Shown here piece after piece: positions 16,389 through 20,885 of a stretch of 20,885 nt of DNA. The position numbers and the translations under genes were made by a program. The DNA comes from Clostridia bacterium (GTDB lineage: Bacteria; Bacillota_A; Clostridia; Oscillospirales; CAG-382). The DNA is taken from assembly GCA_017517985.1 (NCBI GenBank), contig JAFWWX010000361.1:1-20885 (forward strand), read 5' to 3'. Positions within the stretch are counted from its first letter, which is position 1. Every line of letters starts with the position of its first letter. The notes under the pieces are model-generated. The model saw only the letters and a program-made list of their open reading frames with translations. It had not been told where the DNA came from and ran no database searches.

Positions 16389-16407
16389 CATACACCAGGG
16401 GTGTATG
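16389..16407. promoter_or_regulatory. Palindrome just upstream of mazF, candidate operator
   Basis: Perfect 8-bp arms CATACACC / GGTGTATG (16389-16396 and 16400-16407) are separated by AGG. It ends 7 bases before the GGAGAG ribosome site and 21 bases before the TTG start. It could be a protein-binding operator or a small hairpin affecting translation. Symmetry is read directly; function is inferred. Confidence 0.45.
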
Positions 16408-16428
16408 CAAAAGCGGAGAGTGAATAAA

Positions 16429-16797
16429 TTGACAGTACGAAGAGGAGATATTTACTACGCGGACTTAAGTCCCGTTGTAGGTTCCGAGCAAGGAGGCGTA
16501 CGTCCCGTGCTTATAGTACAAAACGACGTGGGAAACAGATACAGTCCCATGGTGATTGCCGCAGCCATCACCAGCCGTACCGATAAAAGCAAGCTTCCGA
16601 CACATATAGAGGTTTTTGCCGATAAGTACGGTCTTGCAAGAGACTCGGTTATATTACTTGAGCAGATACGTACAATTGACAAAAAACGGCTTAAGGAGAA
16701 AATGGGGCATCTTGATGACGATGTGATGAACAGGGTCAATGATGCCATAACCGTCAGCTTCGGACTTGGCGAGGAGCCGGGAGCTTTTATAGGATAA
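16429..16797 (+). CDS. mazF: MazF/EndoA-family mRNA endoribonuclease toxin
   Basis: MazF-type sequence-specific endoribonuclease; in Bacillus subtilis the ortholog EndoA (NdoA) cuts at UACAU and is held by the antitoxin NdoAI. The product from TTG 16429 has 122 residues and is nearly canonical: [20 protein letters not shown] opens the protein at residue 3. With this start the known catalytic residues fall at Arg25 (GGVRP) and Thr48 (AAITS), exactly the EndoA numbering. [14 protein letters not shown] follows at 71-84. GGAGAG (16415-16420) lies 8 bases before the TTG; the frame is open to ATG 16405, but that codon lies in the palindrome and lacks a ribosome site. The usual antitoxin gene upstream is missing. 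The toxin appears intact, so control by a distant or unrelated antitoxin is needed, or the activity is tolerated. Confidence 0.95.
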   Translation: MTVRRGDIYYADLSPVVGSEQGGVRPVLIVQNDVGNRYSPMVIAAAITSRTDKSKLPTHIEVFADKYGLARDSVILLEQIRTIDKKRLKEKMGHLDDDVMNRVNDAITVSFGLGEEPGAFIG

Positions 16798-16836
16798 TTA
16801 CCTGTGAAAAGTTCCCTTTGTAAATATTTTAATTTT

Positions 16837-16880
16837 AAGCGGAGAACCGTATTTTCGGTTTTCCGTTTATTTCTTTAAAA
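16837..16880. terminator. Bidirectional terminator of mazF and ispF
   Basis: Stem of about 13 pairs (16837-16849 with 16856-16868, two G-T pairs) around the loop TATTTT, with CGGAGAACCG against CGGTTTTCCG at its core. TATTTCTTT follows on the plus side. On the minus side the sequence after the stem is AAATTAAAATATTT, only moderately T-rich. The stem touches the ispF stop codon (16867-16869). Confidence 0.7.
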
Positions 16881-17343
16881 TAAGAGCGACTGCGTGGGCG
16901 GAAATACCCTCGCATCTGCCGGTAAAGCCAAGCTGTTCTTCGGTTGTTGCTTTTATATTTATGCAGTCAAAATCGCATCCGAGAGTGGTTGCAATATTCT
17001 TTCTCATTTCCGGGATATAGGGAGCGAGCTTCGGCTTCTGTGCGATAACAGTAATGTCGCAGTTACCCACCGAATAGCCCTTTTCACACATAAGATTTTT
17101 TACATTTTCAAGAAGTACAAGGCTTGATATGCCCTTGTATTTTTCATCTGTATCAGGGAAATGCCGTCCTATATCACCAAGGGACATAGCACCAATGAGA
17201 GCATCGCAAAGAGCGTGAAGAAGTACATCAGCATCGGAGTGTCCGAGAAGCCCCAGCGTATGAGGAATCTTTACACCTCCGAGAAAAAGGTCTCTGCCTT
17301 CACAGAGCTTGTGTACATCGTAGCCGTGACCTATTCTGAACAT
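16867..17343 (-). CDS. ispF: 2-C-methyl-D-erythritol 2,4-cyclodiphosphate synthase
   Basis: IspF converts CDP-methylerythritol 2-phosphate to methylerythritol cyclodiphosphate in the non-mevalonate isoprenoid pathway; it is a cytoplasmic homotrimer. The product is 158 residues, standard length. The zinc ligands are seen in GYDVHKL (Asp9, His11) and in [10 protein letters not shown] (His43). [10 protein letters not shown] (57-66) and [14 protein letters not shown] (129-142) are the other family signatures. The ATG at 17343 lies inside the end of ispD (13-base overlap), with GGAG upstream within ispD, so the two are co-translated. It converges on mazF. Confidence 0.98.
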   Translation of the reverse strand: MFRIGHGYDVHKLCEGRDLFLGGVKIPHTLGLLGHSDADVLLHALCDALIGAMSLGDIGRHFPDTDEKYKGISSLVLLENVKNLMCEKGYSVGNCDITVIAQKPKLAPYIPEMRKNIATTLGCDFDCINIKATTEEQLGFTGRCEGISAHAVALILKK

Positions 17344-18089
17344 ATATTTTTCTCCTTTCTGCTTTCGATTATCGCTTTCATAAGGTGAATGTCACCGGGG
17401 TATGTCAGCTTTATATTGTCTCGGGTAGTTTCCGTAAGTCTTATCTTAAAGCCTGCATTTTCAACAAGCGAGCTGTCATCTGTTGCCTGGACCCCGTCTT
17501 TTTCAGCAACTGCAAGGCTTGTACTGTATATGTCGTATGAGAAAATCTGCGGTGTCTGTATAAGGTAAAGTCCGGCACGGTCCACACTTTCCGTTACAAA
17601 AGAGGATTTATTTGCACGCTTTACCGTGTCAGGACAAAGAGATGCACATACTGCTGTTCCGTAGTTTTTTGCATCCTTTATTGCATTTTCCACCACCTGC
17701 TTTGTGATAAGCGGTCTTGCAGCATCGTGTATTGCAACAAATTCGGTTATAATATCCCTAAAGGCAAATCTGAATGCCTTCGCAACAGATTCCTGGCGGG
17801 TACTGCCTCCGGAGATAATACCTGCAACCTTGGAAAAGCCTCTTTTTGAAACAATCTCTCTGTATTTTGGTATATCTTCTTCTCTTGTGCTTATAACTAT
17901 TCTTGTAACTGCATCAGTTACTTCAAATATTTCAAGGGAATATTCAATTGCAGTTTTTCCGGAAATATCCATTAAAGGCTTTGAAATGCCACCGAGTCTT
18001 GTGCCGCTACCAGCCGCAGCAAGTATTACCGTTACCGACCCTTTTTTATCCTTCGGAGGAGTTTTGACCTTTTTGCCGAAAAGCTTCAT
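17331..18089 (-). CDS. ispD: 2-C-methyl-D-erythritol 4-phosphate cytidylyltransferase
   Basis: IspD attaches CMP to methylerythritol 4-phosphate, two steps before IspF. The product has 252 residues. Motifs: nucleotide-binding [18 protein letters not shown] (21-38), GGSTRQESV (94-102), HDAARPLI (121-128), IQTPQIF (177-183), TDDSSLVE (203-210) and [10 protein letters not shown] (224-233). The first 18 residues (Lys-rich, MKLFGKKVK onwards) form an extension before the Rossmann-like core and look flexible. The start at ATG 18089 follows GGAAGCGGTG in the mRNA. ispF overlaps its 3' end. ispE, which acts between them, is not in the window. Confidence 0.96.
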   Translation of the reverse strand: MKLFGKKVKTPPKDKKGSVTVILAAAGSGTRLGGISKPLMDISGKTAIEYSLEIFEVTDAVTRIVISTREEDIPKYREIVSKRGFSKVAGIISGGSTRQESVAKAFRFAFRDIITEFVAIHDAARPLITKQVVENAIKDAKNYGTAVCASLCPDTVKRANKSSFVTESVDRAGLYLIQTPQIFSYDIYSTSLAVAEKDGVQATDDSSLVENAGFKIRLTETTRDNIKLTYPGDIHLMKAIIESRKEKNICSE

Positions 18090-18128
18090 ATAACACCGCT
18101 TCCTTGTATAATTTCAATATATACAGTT

Positions 18129-18137
18129 ATTTTAACA
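18129..18137 (-). promoter_or_regulatory. Possible extended -10 promoter of ispD
   Basis: Minus-strand TGTTAAAAT (18137-18129) fits TG-N-TAAAAT, about 40 bases before the ispD start. No convincing -35 was found. Weak candidate. Confidence 0.3.
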
Positions 18138-18273
18138 GATTTTGTGCGGGATATAATAGCGGTTTGGGTGAATGAATTGTTAATTGAAACATTCGGCAAT
18201 GGATATTTGAACAGAAAAGGGCTTAATTTCCCTAAAAGACATAAAAAATTCAGAAAAGTTCTTAAAATAATGC

Positions 18274-18303
18274 TTGCTTTTTTGTATTTGTATATATTAT
18301 AAT
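18274..18303 (+). promoter_or_regulatory. Promoter of the trmH-dprA-topA group
   Basis: TTGCTT (18274-18279), an 18-base spacer, then TATAAT (18298-18303). The methyltransferase start is about 58 bases downstream. It is the only good promoter seen before topA on this strand. Confidence 0.6.
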
Positions 18304-18361
18304 GTAGATTGCGATGATTTTGCAAGGTGAAATTGCTTTTACAAAGGAGAGGGAGCAGAGT

Positions 18362-19174
18362 ATGAGTTTCGATTTTGAACAGATAACTTCAAGAAAAAAT
18401 CCGAAAATAATAAAGGCCTGTGCCCTTGAGGATAAAAAACACCGTGACAGAGAGGGGCTGTTTGCCTTTGAAGGCGAAAAACTTCTCTTTGAGGCAATTT
18501 CAGAAAATGTTGATATAACTCAGGTGTACTTCACCGAAAAAGCGAGAAACGGCTGTGCTGAACTTTTACAAAAGGCATATGATGGCGGTGCAAAGCTTTT
18601 TGAGGTGACAAACGAGGTTTACTCAAAGCTGACATATGAAAAGGCATCTCAGGAAATATTTGCTGTTGCAAGGAAAAGGGAAATTCCTGTTTTTTCAAAG
18701 GAGTCCGATTTCTCACAGGGCTATATAGTTCTTGAAAGTGTGCGGGACCCGTCAAATGTGGGAGCGATACTGCGAAGCTGTGTGGCTCTGGGAAACAGAA
18801 ATATACTCCTGACTGCCGACTGTGCAGATATTTACAGCTATAAGACCCTGCGTTCGGCAATGGGAGCTGTATTCAAGGCTAATATTTACTTGACGGATGA
18901 CATTGAAAAGAGCATTGATAATTTGAAAAAATGCGGCAAAGTTTTCGCAGCGGCATTGACCGATAAGGCAACGAGTATAGCGGAAACGGATTTTTCCACA
19001 GGCGACAGCATAATAATCGGTAATGAGGGACACGGAGTTTCCGGCAAAGTACTTGAAAACTGCGACAGTACAGTTATAATCCCTATGCAGTACGGCTCGG
19101 AATCTCTCAATGCCTCTGTTGCAGCGGCAATACTCATATGGGAAAAGGCGAGAAAAACAAGCAGACTGTACTGA
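18362..19174 (+). CDS. TrmH/SpoU-family RNA 2'-O-methyltransferase
   Basis: SPOUT-class enzyme that methylates ribose in rRNA or tRNA using S-adenosylmethionine. The 270-residue product has an N-terminal substrate-binding part (5-105) starting ITSRKNPKI and containing GLFAFEGEKLLFEA. The catalytic part carries the three SpoU motifs: VRDPSNVGAILRS (127-139, with the conserved Asn and Arg), IIIGNEGHGV (217-226) and IPMQYGSESLNASVAAAIL (240-258). The trefoil-knot domain is complete. The start at ATG 18362 is chosen because GGGAG at 18351-18355 fits; the frame is open 16 codons further upstream without a ribosome site. It resembles RlmB/TsnR-like proteins, but the exact RNA target cannot be deduced. 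dprA follows after 64 bases, likely in the same operon. Confidence 0.93.
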   Translation: MSFDFEQITSRKNPKIIKACALEDKKHRDREGLFAFEGEKLLFEAISENVDITQVYFTEKARNGCAELLQKAYDGGAKLFEVTNEVYSKLTYEKASQEIFAVARKREIPVFSKESDFSQGYIVLESVRDPSNVGAILRSCVALGNRNILLTADCADIYSYKTLRSAMGAVFKANIYLTDDIEKSIDNLKKCGKVFAAALTDKATSIAETDFSTGDSIIIGNEGHGVSGKVLENCDSTVIIPMQYGSESLNASVAAAILIWEKARKTSRLY

Positions 19175-19238
19175 AATAACCGTCGCATAAAATAAATACT
19201 GCAACGCCGGAATATATCCGGCAGATTGGAGTCAGTTT

Positions 19239-20576
19239 ATGGAAGAAAAGATACTGTCAATATGGCTGTCAGAGATTCTTGGGCCGGGAAGTAGTTTTGG
19301 GAAAATACTTCTTGAGAAGTATGGAAGTTTTGAAGAAATATACAGACTTTCCGAAAAGGATTACATTGAGGCAGGAATGAAGCCAGAGTCTCCTGTACTT
19401 GGAAAGCTTACAGACAAAAACACGGCAGAGGCTGAAAAAAGCTATGCCTTTTGTGAATATAACTATTTCAATGTAATAGAATATACCTCGGCGCTTTATC
19501 CTGAAAGGCTGAAGGCAATAAAGAATCCTCCGCCGGTGCTTTATGCAAGAGGCAGGATGATAAACTTTGATGATAATGTTTGTATCGGCGTTGTGGGTAC
19601 AAGAAGCTATACCGATGCAGGTTGGAATTCAACATACAAAATTGCAGGCGGTCTTTCTGCGGGCGGTGCGATTGTCGTTACGGGACTTGCAAGCGGTATT
19701 GATACGGCGGCAACAAAGGCGGCACTTGCGTCTTCGGGCTTTGCTGTCGGAATAATCGGAAGCGGTCTTGAAAAGATATATCCGGCAGAAAACAGAGAGC
19801 TGTTTGAGGAAATGTATGTAAAGGGTCTTGTTATTTCCGAGCGAGTTCCGTTTACGGATATAACAGGTAAATATTTTCCTATCAGAAACAGAATAATCAG
19901 TGGACTTTGCAACGGAGTACTTGTTGGTGAGGGCAATACAAGAAGCGGTGCTATGATAACCGCCTCACATGCAAGCGAGCAGGGACGAAGGGTGTTTGCA
20001 ATTCCCGGAGATATTTCCGGACAGGAAAGCACAGGAGTGAATAAGCTGATACGAGAAGGTGCAACTCCGGTATTTGAAGCCCGGGATGTTCTTGAGCAGT
20101 TTGTTTACCTTTATCCACACAGACTCAGTAATTCAAAAATTCCGGAAAATGAAAGTATTGTTGTGCCGGAGGAGAGGTCAACCAAAAAGGTACGTACTCT
20201 GAAATGGCAAAAGAATACTCCGGCAAAGAAAGACGACAAAAGGGCAAGCGTAAAAAAGACCGGTGAGAAAAAGGCATCCGCGGATAAGGCTTCCGGAAAG
20301 CAGAGAAAAGAGCTTGTATTTGAAAAGGTATTTGAATCGGATATGGACAAGCTTGGACACCGACCTGAAAAACCGGCAACTGGTTTTGACATTGAGTCGC
20401 TGGGCGAACTTGAAAAGAAAGTATATCTTTATATTGCGGAAAGTGATTTTCGTATGACGGATTCAATTGCCGCAGAGCTTTCATCAAATGTACTTGACGT
20501 GACGGTTGCACTTACAACCCTTGAGCTTGCAGGGCTGGTGGAAACAGAAGGACCTAAAGTACGAAAGGTGAGATAA
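19239..20576 (+). CDS. dprA: DNA-processing protein DprA
   Basis: DprA binds incoming single-stranded DNA during transformation, protects it and loads RecA. The product is 445 residues, longer than most. An N-terminal helical part (1-70) precedes the Rossmann-like core (about 78-285), which has [12 protein letters not shown] (117-128), [10 protein letters not shown] (149-158), [15 protein letters not shown] (174-188), [11 protein letters not shown] (213-223) and [16 protein letters not shown] (235-250). A long hydrophilic linker (about 300-385) is very rich in lysine between 316 and 357. A winged-helix domain (388-444) ends the protein. The start at ATG 19239 follows GGAG. topA begins 64 bases after the stop; a dprA-topA pair is common in Firmicutes. 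comEC at the other end of the window fits a competence repertoire. Confidence 0.97.
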   Translation: MEEKILSIWLSEILGPGSSFGKILLEKYGSFEEIYRLSEKDYIEAGMKPESPVLGKLTDKNTAEAEKSYAFCEYNYFNVIEYTSALYPERLKAIKNPPPVLYARGRMINFDDNVCIGVVGTRSYTDAGWNSTYKIAGGLSAGGAIVVTGLASGIDTAATKAALASSGFAVGIIGSGLEKIYPAENRELFEEMYVKGLVISERVPFTDITGKYFPIRNRIISGLCNGVLVGEGNTRSGAMITASHASEQGRRVFAIPGDISGQESTGVNKLIREGATPVFEARDVLEQFVYLYPHRLSNSKIPENESIVVPEERSTKKVRTLKWQKNTPAKKDDKRASVKKTGEKKASADKASGKQRKELVFEKVFESDMDKLGHRPEKPATGFDIESLGELEKKVYLYIAESDFRMTDSIAAELSSNVLDVTVALTTLELAGLVETEGPKVRKVR

Positions 20577-20640
20577 AATCACAAAAGACGGCAAAGAAGT
20601 ATCTTTCCGGTATTTAAAAGCAAAAAGATTGGAGTTTTAT

Positions 20641-20885
20641 ATGGCACATCTTGTAATAGTTGAGTCACCCTCAAAGGGAGGAACAATAAAGAGCTACCTT
20701 GGAAAAGGCTATAAGGTTGTAGCGTCAATAGGACATATAAGAGACCTCCCCAAGAGTACACTTGGCGTTGATATAGAAGACAACTTCCGCCCGAACTATA
20801 TAAATATAAGAGGCAAGGGCCCGCTTATAACAGAGCTTAAAAAGGAAGCAAAAAATGCAGATACAGTATATCTTGCAACTGACCC
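20641..20885 (+). CDS. topA: DNA topoisomerase I, 3' truncated by window edge
   Basis: Type IA topoisomerase that relaxes negatively supercoiled DNA. Only the first 81 codons are in the window; the frame is open to the last base. The start ATG 20641 is preceded by GGAG at 20631-20634. The visible part is the beginning of the TOPRIM domain: [18 protein letters not shown] (residues 4-21; the Glu of VESPSK is catalytic), [11 protein letters not shown] (29-39) and YLATDP at the edge, where the DxDxE motif would continue. The family usually reads SPSKAKTIKKYLG, so GGTIKS is a mild variant. It is probably co-transcribed with dprA. Confidence 0.96.
   Translation, partial: MAHLVIVESPSKGGTIKSYLGKGYKVVASIGHIRDLPKSTLGVDIEDNFRPNYINIRGKGPLITELKKEAKNADTVYLATD

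Larger units (their letters stand above)
16119..16428 (+). other. Intergenic region between nnr and mazF (no gene)
   Basis: About 310 bases separate the divergent nnr and mazF genes. No convincing gene is present on either strand. The only long frame, on the minus strand, has no ribosome site and no recognisable product, and plus-strand ATG codons here hit stops within a few codons. In related genomes alr and the mazE antitoxin often lie upstream of mazF; neither is present. The region holds a TATAAT box, a 44-base interrupted inverted repeat and a 19-base palindrome, listed separately. Confidence 0.7.

Noticed and set aside
16132..16410. Open frame of 92 codons on the minus strand between nnr and mazF
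   Set aside because: No ribosome site before its start, odd composition, no recognisable family, and it runs through the mazF palindrome and the inverted repeat. It would also overlap the leader of mazF in antisense.
18168..18302. Plus-strand 44-codon ORF from GTG, with a basic then hydrophobic C-terminus, upstream of the methyltransferase gene
   Set aside because: No ribosome site, no ATG, and its end covers the likely -35/-10 promoter elements. Probably chance.
19206..19222. Small inverted repeat GCCGG / CCGGC between the methyltransferase gene and dprA
   Set aside because: Only five base pairs with no T run after it; neither a terminator nor a clear regulatory site.

Overview
The window is chromosomal DNA from a low-to-moderate GC, Gram-positive bacterium of the class Clostridia. 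A member of the Oscillospiraceae/Ruminococcaceae is my best guess. The basis is AGGAGG-type ribosome sites, frequent GTG and TTG starts, sigma-A-like promoters, a clostridial 2[4Fe-4S] ferredoxin, a SpoIID-domain protein, an EndoA-type MazF next to nnr and a LolA-like lipoprotein, and the DOXP isoprenoid genes ispD and ispF. No rRNA, tRNA, CRISPR array, insertion sequence or phage gene was found. Most of the window is housekeeping DNA.

Layout. 1-1929 is the 3' part of comEC, which lacks a recognisable metallo-beta-lactamase motif. 2040-3104 (minus) encodes a shortened GH39-like protein in which both catalytic glutamates appear to be replaced. 3275-3445 (minus) is a small ferredoxin. 3674-5014 is hflX. 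5109-7724 is an AT-richer, three-gene cassette lying between hflX and uvrB: an ADP-ribosylglycohydrolase, a PD-(D/E)XK nuclease-like protein and an alpha/beta hydrolase. 7792-9756 is uvrB. 9856-12031 (minus) holds a SpoIID/LytB-domain exported protein with an acidic tail, overlapped by a small membrane-anchored protein gene. Divergent from these, 12236-13872 encodes an ECF sigma factor and a probable transmembrane anti-sigma factor. 13924-16118 (minus) holds a LolA/GerS-like lipoprotein and the bifunctional NAD(P)H-hydrate repair enzyme. 16429-16797 is mazF with no visible antitoxin gene and a palindrome just upstream. 16867-18089 (minus) is ispD-ispF. 18362-20885 is a trmH-family methyltransferase, dprA and the 5' end of topA.

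How the genes work together. comEC and dprA are DNA uptake and processing functions. uvrB, topA and dprA handle DNA, and hflX and the methyltransferase act on ribosomes or RNA. ispD and ispF catalyse two steps of the same pathway and their genes overlap by 13 bp. The sigma/anti-sigma pair and the SpoIID pair are back to back and may belong to one envelope or sporulation programme, but that is inference. All four convergent gene junctions carry one hairpin with T-rich flanks on both sides, so each seems to use a shared bidirectional terminator.

The most accessory-looking piece is the 5109-7724 cassette. It could be a small defence or nucleotide/protein-modification module, but nothing in the sequence proves that the three products work together.
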